Below, piece by piece: positions 10,301 through 20,800 of a stretch of DNA of 64,000 bases. The first letter of the stretch is position 1. Each line of letters begins with the position of its first letter. Source of the stretch: Pocillopora verrucosa. Its lineage: Eukaryota > Cnidaria > Anthozoa > Scleractinia > Pocilloporidae. The notes under the pieces are model-generated. The model was not told the origin of the DNA. It saw only the letters and a list, made by a program, of their open reading frames with translations, and searched no databases. Position numbers and translations under genes: made by a program. The DNA lies in NCBI RefSeq assembly GCF_036669915.1, contig NC_089322.1, positions 4,249,192-4,313,191 on the forward strand, given 5' to 3'.

Positions 10301-13003
10301 GCATGCAAATGTTAAGCAGCCTATTTAGTCTATTTTTATTATTAAGTTATTTTAGGAGAGGGTTGGGTTGGAGCTTAAACCTAGTAGGGGACTTATGTCC
10401 TATTGTTTTTGCTCTGGTACTGCTTTGTACAAATCCTTAAATAAATAAATAATAAATAAATAAATAACAAATGAATAATAAATGAATAATAAATAAATAA
10501 TAAATAAATAATAAACGAATTGGTCTCCCATCTACTCTCTTTTGCTGTCAGAAAAATCTATGTATATTGTAATGAGACAATCCTTGTTAATTGCTCCTGG
10601 GTGCTTCAGAGATTAAAAGTCTCAAACTTGCAGAAGAATTTTTGTCAGGTGAAGGGGAAGGGGGGCAGGCAAGGAAATTATTGCAAATGAAAGGAGCTGT
10701 TTCCACCACAAGATTTGCTCAGATGAGGGATGCCTCTTCATCCATTTAAATGCTGACTTTGCTCATAAGATGTTATTCAGCCATCTGTTGTAGCAAGTAG
10801 ACTATAACTTCCCTTCAAAATTTCTTCTAGTCTGTTGTCAGAAAATTTTGCATTTTTTTCTTTTTATTTTCATAGATTTATGCTTGGTTTAGCAGCAATA
10901 CCATCCATTGTTATGTTCTTTGGATGCCTGATGCTGCCAGAAAGTCCCCGCTGGCTTCTAAGCAGAGGGTTCTCTCAGGAGGCTAAGAAAGTTTTGGTCA
11001 AACTGAGAGGCACAGACAATGTGAAGGATGAATTTTTAGCGATGCAAACTGTATGTGAAGAAGAAGAATCCCTTCGCAAAACTAGTAAGTGGTATTAGAA
11101 GCAATATTGTGGCTTAGCATCTCTGTGCGAATCTGTTATCATTAATCTATGAGAAAAGGTGTACAATACATCACTTTTGAGGCTAAGACTTGCAAGTTGA
11201 TTTAGCTACATCCAGCAGCCTTAAGGTCATGAATTCACACATTTTTTAAAAATCTTATTTTATCGATAGACTTAACAGACAACAGAGTCGTTTTAAATTA
11301 TTTTGCTTACTTTTTAGAATCATTTTCCTTCAGTAAAAGCACAACATTTCAGATGGTGGCAACCAAAAGTACAAGGAAAGCTCTCCTGGTCGGCTGTATG
11401 TTGCAGGCGATACAACAATTGTCAGGGATCAATACTGTTATGTAAGTGAAAACGTTTTTAGAACTTCTTAATTTAAAATTTAATGTCTCGTAAGTGGACA
11501 ACTGAAGTCATCTGAGATGTGCCGTTAGCGTGCATGCTCCAACAGTGGTCCTTGAATCATACATAAAAACACACGCAACTGGATACAAACCATTACTCAC
11601 ACTGAAATGGACATTTGCGTGAAATGTTCCTAATTCTCCGTCGCTTAATTTTAGCAAGAATTTGCCTTTTTCAATTGTTTTTCCCAGTCTTGAAATGTCT
11701 CTTGAATCTCCATAAACGATTGCTAGCCAGCCGAATAAATTTAATTTTTCTCGACCAATTTGTTATTTAGGTCGTCAAAGGGCGACTTTGAAATAAAAGT
11801 TTTGCTTGGAATCCAGGAATGACCACTTTTTTTAGCTTAAAAACTTTAAAAGTGAACTTATATAGATTGGCATACTTCCTAAGGTATTTACTGCTTCTCT
11901 ATTCCTAAGCACTACACGAGATGAAGAGGTTCGACTGCATCATGCAGAGCGGGCGTAATTTTGAAAAGTCAAAGCTCAGTATTTTCTTATAGCGGCAGCA
12001 AAGGTTGGGGACAGAAAGGAATTTGTACTCGTGGGGTGAGCGACAGTTATAAGGAGGGAGAGGATAGGAGGTGCGTCTTTCCCCGCCCCCTCCCCCGTAC
12101 GGTTCACTCTAACTCCAAATAAAACTTTCCGATTGCAAGCTTGTAACGTTAATTCGCCCAAAAGGATGCTTGTAATGCAGGCAAATTCAGAGTTTCCATG
12201 TTATTTCCAGGTACTACAGTGCAACGATTATACAGATGTCTGGTATACAGGGAGACCAGTTGGCCATCTGGTTGGCTGCGGTGGTCGCATTCGGTAATTT
12301 CGCTTTCACCATAATTGGAGTGTTTCTTGTAGAGAAGTTGGGACGTCGTAAACTATTACTCGGGAGTCTTGCGGGGGTCACTCTTAGCTTGTTTCTACTG
12401 GGTGGGGCATTTTACATGGCGAAGCAACACGATGCTGCGATCACATTTCACGAGAAAACGCTGTCCGACCTAAACAGCAACAAATGTCCCGCGACTGGGT
12501 ACTGCTTGGATTGTCTCAAAGAAAAATGTGGATTTTGTTATGTTAAAGACTCTACCAGCAATCCTATAAATGGTTCTTGTGTTCCAATCAATGTATCTTC
12601 TAGTGATAACACGGCTGCATTTGGTAGATGCAGTCGCAAGGATCATTCAGTAACATGGTCGTACCAAGCTTGTCCATATAAGTATGCCTGGTTAGCAATT
12701 GTAGCTCTTGTTTTATATATCGCTGCGTTCGCTCCGGGGATGGGGCCAATGCCATGGACGATAAATTCCGAGATCTACCCCCTGTGGGTCCGTAGCACAG
12801 GAAATGCGTTTGCTACAGCAACGAACTGGACATGTAACTTGGTGATTTCCATGACTTTTCTCTCTCTGACTGAGTGGATTACGCGTTACGGTGCATTCTG
12901 GCTGTACGGGGGAATTTCAGTTTTTGGCTGGTTGTTTTTCTTTGTTTATCTTCCTGAAACGAAAACGAAATCGTTAGAGGAACTGCAACATTTATTTTCA
13001 TAG
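7319..13003 (+). CDS. SLC2A13: Gene 1: SLC2A13/HMIT-type proton/myo-inositol cotransporter (ancestral-type copy)
   Basis: Exons 7319-7760, 8971-9130, 10876-11084, 11318-11441 and 12211-13003 join in frame (intron phases 1, 2, 1, 2; all GT-AG) to give 575 aa, slightly shorter than vertebrate HMIT. It is a 12-helix major-facilitator sugar porter, expected to import myo-inositol with protons. Visible hallmarks: [15 protein letters not shown] in TM1 with Asp60, the position that couples protons in H+ symporters; [16 protein letters not shown] (TM4 Arg); GGQF with Gln182 in TM5; PESPRW with Arg226; QQLSGIN at 303-309 in TM7; [12 protein letters not shown] in TM10; NW at 517-518 in TM11; PETK near the C terminus. 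The loop between TM9 and TM10 (residues 404-466) has eight cysteines including CGFC, the PSI-like insert that distinguishes HMIT from other GLUTs. The start is the first ATG of the open frame. This copy alone in the array keeps Asp60 and PESPR. Confidence 0.92.
7947..8102. repeat. Foldback MITE in intron 1 of gene 1
   Basis: About 156 bases with near-perfect inverted ends of about 30 bases: left arm containing GGTAAAATTTCCGCACAGCC, right arm containing its reverse complement, bounded by GAGCTAG and CTAGCTC. There is no coding capacity. Confidence 0.7.
8245..8459 (+). repeat. TTAACCC-family inverted-terminal element, intron 1 of gene 1
   Basis: It begins TTAACCCTTCACTCC and ends ATAAGGGATAAAGGG. 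The internal words CTGTCTTGGTCACTCGTGCA are shared with copies at 19010-19224 and 30974-31188 in genes 2 and 3, at equivalent intron positions, so the insertion predates those duplications. Confidence 0.6.
8523..8733 (+). repeat. TTAACAC/TTAACCC-family element, second copy in intron 1 of gene 1
   Basis: It starts TTAACACTTCAACTCCCAAG and ends GGGAGTTAAAGGGTTAA. Paralogous copies lie at 19258-19446 and 31221-31438. Confidence 0.6.
9233..9617. repeat. Foldback MITE in intron 2 of gene 1
   Basis: The outer inverted repeats are TAGTATTATCAACTGAGTTG on the left and its near reverse complement ending AATACTA on the right. An inner palindrome pairs GCCTGATGTAAAC with GTTTACATCAGGC and CCATGTTTACATAG with its complement. 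The whole could fold into one long hairpin. The element is absent from intron 2 of genes 2 and 3, so it inserted into gene 1 after duplication, or was lost there. Confidence 0.65.
9802..10009 (+). repeat. TTAACCC-family inverted-terminal element, intron 2 of gene 1
   Basis: It starts TTAACACTTTCACTCCC and ends TGGGAGTTAAAGGGTT. Paralogous copies are at 20047-20258 and 32039-32244. Confidence 0.6.
10128..10517 (+). mobile_element. 3' end of a non-LTR (LINE) retrotransposon with (ATAA)n tail
   Basis: A reading on the plus strand at 10135-10240 gives [20 protein letters not shown] followed by KSILFQE and a stop. This is the typical last block of LINE reverse-transcriptase proteins (consensus WN.LP.dvR...s...FK..Lk..L). 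The expected Trp codon before NNIP is TGA here, so the copy is dead. The 3' untranslated region then ends in an AAATAAATAA-type microsatellite at about 10435-10517, usual for CR1/L2-like elements. It lies in intron 2 of gene 1 and is absent from the same intron of genes 2 and 3. Confidence 0.6.
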
Positions 13004-13345
13004 TATACAATAACAGTTTTGAATTTTGATAATTTAATTTTTTGTTGGAACGTTAAAATGGTCTATGTGATGGAACGATTCCTTATGCTGTACCCCAAAT
13101 ATTGTGGGATGCGCCATGTATCTTTTCCAGCCGCTTTCTTATTTTATCACTGTCTTAAGTTTGTAAAGGCTATCGTTGTTTCAATTGCTACCCTCGCAGG
13201 AGCAAGATCAAAATAAGTCTGCTCACATTTCTTTTAGTAATCATATTGTTACGTTGACAAGATCTATGTTTCATAAGTGGCCTTGATATGTGTGTTGTAC
13301 CCTAGCTACTATTAGTTTACATAAGCCTTTTTTATTGTTTTTCCT

Positions 13346-13592
13346 TGAGTTCAAACCATACAACCACAGCTACAACTTGGCAACAATCACAAGTACATCC
13401 TATTTCTACTTTTCATTCTGTTTCTAATTAGCATTTTTCCAATAAGTATTCTGATTGTTTTTACGTGGTTTTTCTGAAATTTACTCAATGTGGGTTCGAG
13501 TGTTATCAAGCTCCTGGGGTTAACTTGCCCTTATGCTAATGTAAACTGGGCTTCGATCCTGGAAAGTCATAATATGAAAGTAATAATTAAAA
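13346..13592 (+). other. Conserved exon-like block downstream of gene 1 (copy 1 of 4)
   Basis: This block lies about 350 bases after the stop of gene 1 and recurs after genes 2 (24021-24264) and 3 (36020-36263), with an extra partial copy at about 36560-36795. Each of the three main copies is preceded by a pyrimidine-rich stretch ending in AG and closed by AATTAAAAG|GTGAGA, a good donor. One frame encodes a hydrophobic stretch (FLLFILFLISIFPISILIVF) followed by KLLGL.CPYAN; in this copy and in the copy after gene 2 a TGA interrupts it, while in the copy after gene 3 it is TGG and the frame is open throughout. I do not recognise the product. Confidence 0.3.
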
Positions 13593-13626
13593 GGTGAGAT
13601 TGTCACGAAAGTTTCTAGTCACTGCT

Positions 13627-14580
13627 GGTGTCCTAGCGGATATGGACCCCACTAGATTTGGACCCCCCGATCCAAATCCGCTAGCGGATATGGACCTCCC
13701 TCCGCAGATTTGGACCCCCCAACAGAACTGAGTGAAAACATCATCCTTAACGTTCTCGTAGAAATAGATAATACTTTACGTTTCAGTGCGTATTAAAGTC
13801 TGTTTTTAACTCAAGATATGCGTATCGCCGATGCATACGAACTGGCAGCTAGAAATGACCCGTCGGATGTTTCTTTTGACGAAGGGAAAATGTGCAAGCT
13901 TTTAGCTCAATGTTCGGAGAAAGGTCGTTTTTGAACCTTTTCCGCGATAGTCGAACACCGCTAGATTCAGTAAGAGTCAACCTCATGACACTAATTTATT
14001 TTATTGTTCAATGCCCAAGTGTTGGGATGACATGGTACAGTTCGAGTTTGTTATTTAAGATCCTTCAACAGTCAATAATCGTTAAAATTAGAAAACAGGA
14101 TTGAGCTCGATGAAACAGTCTCCACTTTTGTTCAGACGAAGACAATGTTGATTTGCATCTGGAAATAAGCTGAGAGTTCCAATAGTTCAGAATAGAAACA
14201 TTTTTTCTGATCATAGCCTTTACGAACGACTTTTAGTAGGAGTTGTTACTTCGTCCTTGTTCAGAAACTTTTTAATGTTATTTAATTAGAATATCAGACT
14301 GAGTTATTTTTGTGACTGGACGCAATAGTCACCACTATTGTTATGACGTTTCGTATCAATGTTGATTCGCATCAGAAGAAACAAAGATTTATTGTTACAA
14401 TTTCAATCGTTCGAATGCAGTAGTGTGTTCGCATCCAATTGTTGCGTATACTGTACCACTCGCTGTAATAAATGCGGCAGGATTGGAACGAAATGGCTGT
14501 TTTTTTTTTTACCTTTATTGAGGAATGTTGTGATTGAAAAGAACATCGACCGAAAGCTTGCAAATAGAATTAGTTGTTTT
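13627..14580 (+). mobile_element. TIR element, right end missing (upstream of gene 2)
   Basis: The left terminus is GGTGTCCTAGCGGATATGGA followed by CCCC/GATTTGGACC repeats. It matches the complete copy at 24298-25339, but the right terminus is deleted here: the sequence passes from AGAATTAGTT straight into host flank (TTTTTAGAGGATCCG). It carries a short open frame at 13818-13934 (38 aa, starting MRIADAYELAARNDPSDV) that is also present in the other copies and is not recognised. Confidence 0.6.
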
Positions 14581-14589
14581 TAGAGGATC

Positions 14590-14838
14590 CGTACCTTGCG
14601 AACAGGGCGGGCCTGAGGCAGTTTTTAAGTTAGTGATAAATATCTTTGTATGTCGTGCCTCGCCCAACGTTCCGCTTGTTTGCCGCACACTAGAAACATC
14701 TGATCGCCTTCGAAACCTGGTGAAACTTTCTCCACACGGAAATCATTCGTTAAACACTGATTTGACTTAGACCTTATTACGTGATTATTTTAAAGCAATC
14801 ACGCTTTTGTGAAAGAAGCCGACCAAACTTAGTGCGTC
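14590..14838 (+). promoter_or_regulatory. Leader/promoter cassette of first exon A
   Basis: This is the ~250-base stretch that precedes every first-exon copy in the array. Its recognisable order is: GTGATAAATAT, CCCAACGTTCCGC, GAAACTTTCTCCACACGG, GACCTTATTAC, CGATCACGCTTTTGTGAAAG, then the ATG. It probably contains the transcription start and 5' untranslated region, since the first coding exon follows directly with no acceptor site. The promoter role is inference from position and conservation. Confidence 0.45.
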
Positions 14839-17800
14839 ATGCATATGAAACAACTTCAAAGAAGTCGAACACTTGGTAAGAGTATCGAGAAGAAGCCATT
14901 AAAGGAAAGTTCCAGTGAAGCGAAACCAAGAATTCCAGTGTGCGTGTATATTTTCACTTTCTTCGCCGCCATTGGAGGCTTTGAGATGGGATACAACTTC
15001 TCGGTCGTTTCCGGAGCAATGATCCTTATAAAAGAAGAGTTTCATTTGTCGACATTTTGGCAAGTGCTCATCGTGAGCGTAGCTATTGGTACAGCGATAA
15101 TGGGAGCTTTGCTAGGAGGTTTTATGAATCAACGATGTGGGCGGAAACCCCTACTGTTAGCTTGTGCGATGGTGCTAACGATAGAAGCCGTGGTGGAGGC
15201 AATTGCTACATCGAGAAATGTTCTACTCGTTAGTAGGCTCATTGTCGGGTTTGGAATAGGTAAGTGAGAAAAATGAGGTTTTCCGTAATGTCTGTAAGAT
15301 GCAACTCGCTGTGCAACATATGCATATTTGCAAATATGCAAATCGCTGTAAATCACTGAATCAAAACGGGTGTCACGAAAGCTGACCTGAAAGACCTGAG
15401 ACCTAAGATCCTTCGAGAACTAACACCTCTCGAAAACTAAGACCCCTCGAAAACTAAGCCCCCTCGAAAACTAACACCCCTCGAAAACTAAGACCTCTCA
15501 AAAACCTTTTGGGTACGGGATATTTCAATTGGTAATTTTTGGCAATTAAGTCGGTGATAAATATTCATATATGTCGTACCTTGTCCAACGTTCCGCATGT
15601 TTGCCGCATGCTAAAATCTTCTGATCGCTTTCGAAATCTGGTGGAACTTTCTCCACACGGGAATGGTTAAAAACTTGTTTGACTGAGACCTTATTACATT
15701 TGATTATTAAAAGCGATCACGGTTTTGTGAAAGAAGTCGATAAAACTTAGAGCATCATGGATATGGAACAACTAAAAAGAAATCAAACACTTGGTAAAAG
15801 TACCGAGCAGGAGCCATTAATGGAAAGTTCCAGTAAAGCGAAACCAAGAATTCCAGCCTGCGTGTATATTTTCACTTTCTTCGCTGCCATTGGAGGCTTT
15901 GAGATGGGATACAACTTCTCGGTCGTTTCTGGAGCAATGATCCTTGTAAAAGAAGAGTTTCATTTGTCGACATTTTGGCAAGAGCTCATCGTGAGCGTAG
16001 CAATTGGTACAGCCATAGTGGGAGCACTTCTGGGAGGTTTTGTGAATCAACGATGTGGGCGAAAACCCATGCTGTTGGCTTGTGCGATGGTGCTAACGGT
16101 AGGAGCCGTGGTGGAGGCAATTGCTACATCGAGAAATGTTTTACTCATTGGTCGGCTCATTGTCGGTTTTGGAATAGGTAAGTGAGAAAAAATGAGGTTT
16201 TCCCTAATATCTGTAATATGCAACTCGCTGTGCAACATATGCATATTTGCAAATATGCAAATCGCTGTAAATCACTGCATCAAAACGGGTGTCACGAAAG
16301 CTAAGACCTGAGACCTAAGATCCTTCGATAACTAACACCTCTCGGAAACTAGTACCCCTCGAAAACTAAGACCCCTCAAAAACCTTTTGGCTACGGGATA
16401 TTTCAAAAGAAAGAAGAAGCCAAGGTGATCGTTACACCCTGGAGGAGTTACAATTTGGAGATCGTGAATGTTACTTGAAGTGTTTACATGTTGGTTACTG
16501 AGCTTCAAAATTAAACGTTGAATCTAGATAAGTTAACTTTTTACTACTAAATTTACACTATTTAATTCAGAAAGAAAAAGTGAGCTTTCTGGCAGTTTTT
16601 AAGTTGGTAATCAATACTCATATACACCTTGCCCAACGTTCCGCATGTTTGCCGCATGCTAGAAACTTCTGATCGCTTCGAAATCCGGTGAAACTTTCTC
16701 CACACGGGAATCATTCGTTAAACATTCGTTTGACTACGACCTTATTGCATGTGATTATTAAAATCGATCACGCTAGCAAGCTGGTGGTCAAGCCCGAGGC
16801 AATTTTTAAGTGGGTGATAAATATTCATATATGTCGTGCAGTGCCCAACGTTCCGCATGGTTGCCGCATACAAGAACAATCGCTTTCGAAATCCGGTGAA
16901 ACTTTCTCCACACGGAAATGGTTAAAAACTTGTTTGACTGCGACCTTATTACATTTGATTATTTAAAGCGATCACGCTAGCAAGCTGGTGGTCAAGCCCG
17001 AGGCAATTTTTAAGTGGGTGATAAATATTCATATATGTCGTGCAGTGCCCAACGTTCCGCATGGTTGCCGCATACAAGAACAATCGCTTTCGAAATCCGG
17101 TGAAACTTTCTCCACACGGAAATGGTTAAAAACTTGTTTGACTGCGACCTTATTACATTTGATTATTAAAAGCGATCACGCTTTTGTGAAAGAAGTCGAC
17201 CAAACTTAGAGTGTCATGCTTATGGAGCAACTTAAAAGAAATCAAACACTTGGTAAGAGTATCGAGCAGAAGTCATTAATGGAAAGTTCCAGTGAAGCGA
17301 AACAAAGAATTCCGGCCTGTGTGTATATTTTCTCTTTCTTTGAGATAGGATACAACTTCTCGGTCGTTTCTGGAACAATGATCCTTGTAAAAGAAGAGCT
17401 TCATTTGTCGACATTTTGGCAAGTGCTCATCGTGAGCGTAGCAATTGGTACAGCGATAATGGGAGCTTTGCTAGGAGGTTTTGTGAATCAACGATGTGGG
17501 AGGAAACCCATGCTTTTAGTTTGTGCTATGGTACTAACGGTAGGAGCCGTGGTGGAGGCAATTGCTACACCAATGTAGATATGCAATATTTGCAAATACG
17601 CAAATAGCTGGAAATAAGTTCCGTGAACTTACCGAACTTATTTCCATCTATTTAGACAAAATTATGGCACATATCGTCAAAACTTTACCGTCTTACATTA
17701 AGGACAGCCAACACGCACTTGAAATTTTTCGTGACTTTAGTTTCCTCGATCAAAACAAACTTATTTTCACTATGGATATAACATCTCTTTATACTCTCAT

Positions 17801-20800
17801 TCCCAATGACGAAGGTCTCCAGGCCCTCAAACATTTTTTCGATCATCGCACTGCTAAGGAACCTAGCTCTGAAACACTACTCCGTCTGGCCGAACTGGTA
17901 CTCACACTCAATTGCTTTTTATTCGGTGGTAACTACTACAAACAAACTAATGGCGTGGCCATGGGTACTAAAATGAAACCCAGCTACGCCAATCTTTTTG
18001 TAGGTTTTATCGAACATCAATTTTTTTAGTTAATACCAGGGCCCTAAACCTGAACTCTACGGCCGCTACATTGTCGATTGCATCGGCGCTACCTCCTCTA
18101 CCAAAGAGGAGCTCACTCAATTTATAACCGCCGTCAATTCCTTTCATTCGGCTCTTAAATATACCTAGGAAATTTCCGACACTTCTTTGGCTTTTCTAGA
18201 CTCAAAATTTCAATTGAAGGCAACGGTTTATGCATTAGTGTTTATACTACAAACCTACAGATTCACATTTTTACTTGTTGTATTTATCTTCACATCAATC
18301 ACAAGTCAAGAACTCCATACCTTTTTCACAGTTTCTCAGACTTTGTCGTTTATGTAGTGACGACTCTGATTTTTCCGAAAAATCAGAGGCAATGTGCCAG
18401 TTTTTCGATAAACGTGGCTATCCTGTTTTTGTCGTTCAAGCGGGCCACCACCGTGCCCAACAAATTGATCGACAGTCAGCACTACAAACGGCTGAAAAAG
18501 TCATTTGTTGTGGTGCAGAAAACTTTAGGTCAAAGTTTTCGATGGGTCTTACTTCTTATAGGTTTTTCTCATAAGCTCAAGAACGGCGACAAGTACCGTA
18601 ATCAAAGGCTCCTTTGAGCACAGGCGCCTCAAACTCACGTTTCGAGAGAAAGAAAACGATTTTTTCATGAATTATAATCCATTAAAGCGCCACACGTTGT
18701 GTGGCCCCGGGTTAAGTTTCGAGAGGAACCGTTGAGAATTTGAACACGTTGTATATATTTATACGATTGATTGCTTCTGGTTACAATTGGGTCTTTCTAT
18801 TTAATAATATCTGCTCCCCCTATACAATAAACTAGCCTTTGCTTAAAATTAGCCAACACAAGTAGATGAACTATAAATAATCCTGTAGACACATGCGGTC
18901 ATAGACTGCCTATTTTTATCATCTTTCCAGTAAGCAAAAATAAATGATTGCTTTTGCTCCTAAGGTCTATGCCTATTTTATCATCATACTAGTAAGCAAA
19001 AATAAATGAGCCCTTTCACTTCTAACATCTTATTAGTAAATCTCCCTACTGTCTGACATACAATTCTTATGATGTTAGTTTGGAGAATTAGTTATTGGAT
19101 CAACTAATAATTTCCTAATGTTTAATTTTCTTAATTCTCATCACTTTGCCACTTGATATCATGGTATTGATATTGTGAGGAGAAATTCTGTCTTGGTCAC
19201 TCGTGCACTTATAAGGGTTAAAGGGATTGTAATTTTCCCTTGTCTTTATATCATCTGTTAACACTTCATCTCCCAAGATCTGATTGTTCACCCTCCTCTC
19301 TAAGTGCTACACATTTCCTTTTAATTTAGTTGCAAGAATCTGGTGTTAGATTGAGGAAAAAACATTTTCCTGATAAGTTTGAGTATTCTCTTTGGGTATT
19401 ATAGGGAGAAGTCATGTATTAATCACTTCCAGGAGTTAAAGGGTCAAGTGGAACCATATTAAGCAGTGGGTTGTCAGTGTCCTGAAACTTTTCTCTTTAA
19501 TCACTGTATATTTCACTAGGGAGACCTCTAAATACAGGCTTGACTGTAATTGATATTCCAAAAGTATTCTTCACCTTTAAACAGCTATTTTGTACCCTTA
19601 AAGAGGTGTATATTTTTGACATTTAAGTGTGTAAATTTAAAATGAATCACAGAGCCCCTTTAAATGTTCTGTGTTGTTTCTCACAGGGGGAGTATCAGTC
19701 ACAGTCCCTGTATATATTGCTGAAACAGCTCCGTCAGACATAAGAGGTGGTCTTGTCACTGCCAACAATATTTTTATCACTGGGGGCCAGTTTATTGCTG
19801 CTGTGGTTGATGGTATTTTCAGCCCTTACAAAAGAACAGGATGGAGGTACTTAAAAACTTCTCAATAATTTTGGGTAAAAACACCAAGGTAGATAATTCT
19901 CTTGATATTCATTTCATTTTACAGAGCTTGAAGCAAATGTTCCAATTTCATCGGGGGAGGGGTGGGGTGTTAGAAGGCTCCAGGTCTTACACTTTAGTTT
20001 CCAAAATGTAGTAAGTTTCTGCTTAGATTCTAACTTCTTATTTTTATTAACCCTTTCACTCCCAAGATCTCATTAATAATTCTCCTCACTGTCTGCCATA
20101 TAATCCTTATAATGTTAATTACGAGAATTTGGTTTTGGATTAACTTTCTATCCCCCATCGGATATTTTTCTTTATTCTCATGACTTGCCTGCTCGATATT
20201 GCATTAATATTGGTAGGAGAAATTCAGTGTTGGTAACTCATGGGAGTTAACCCTTTAACTTCCATCCTGTTGTGGCAAGTAGACTATAACTTCCCTCCAA
20301 AATTCCTTCTTTATTCTGTTGTCAGAAAATTTTGCATTTTTTTCTTTCTCTTTTCATAGATTTATGCTTGGTTTAGCAGCAATACCATCCATTGTTATGT
20401 TCTTTGGATGTCTTGTGCTGCCAGAAAGTCCCTCCTGGCTTCTTAGCAAAGGGTTCTCTCAGGAGGCTAAGAAAGTTCTGGTCAAACTGAGAGGCACAGA
20501 CGATGTGAACGATGAGCTTTTAGCGATACAAAGTATATGTAAAGAAGATGAATCACTTCACAAAACTAGTAAGTGGTAATGATAGCGGTAATATTGTGGC
20601 CTAACATCTCTGTTACCATTAATTTGTGAGAAAAGGTGTACAATACATTGCTTTTGAGGTCATGACTAACAAGTTAATTTTGCTACGTCTAACAGCCTTA
20701 AGTCATGAATTCACACATTTTTTAAAATGTTATTTGATAGTCGACTTGACTATGTCTGCCCTTATGTAGCAATATTTAATCCTTTCATATTTATATTTGA

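Noticed and set aside
15817..16050. Minus-strand open frame repeated under each first exon (also 25766, 29095, 44558, 54332)
   Set aside because: It is the antisense shadow of the conserved first exon. Its repetition only reflects the duplicated exon.
15975..16181. Second plus-strand frame inside first exons (also 29253, 37463, 44716, 54490)
   Set aside because: An out-of-frame shadow of the 421-bp exon with no start context or domain.
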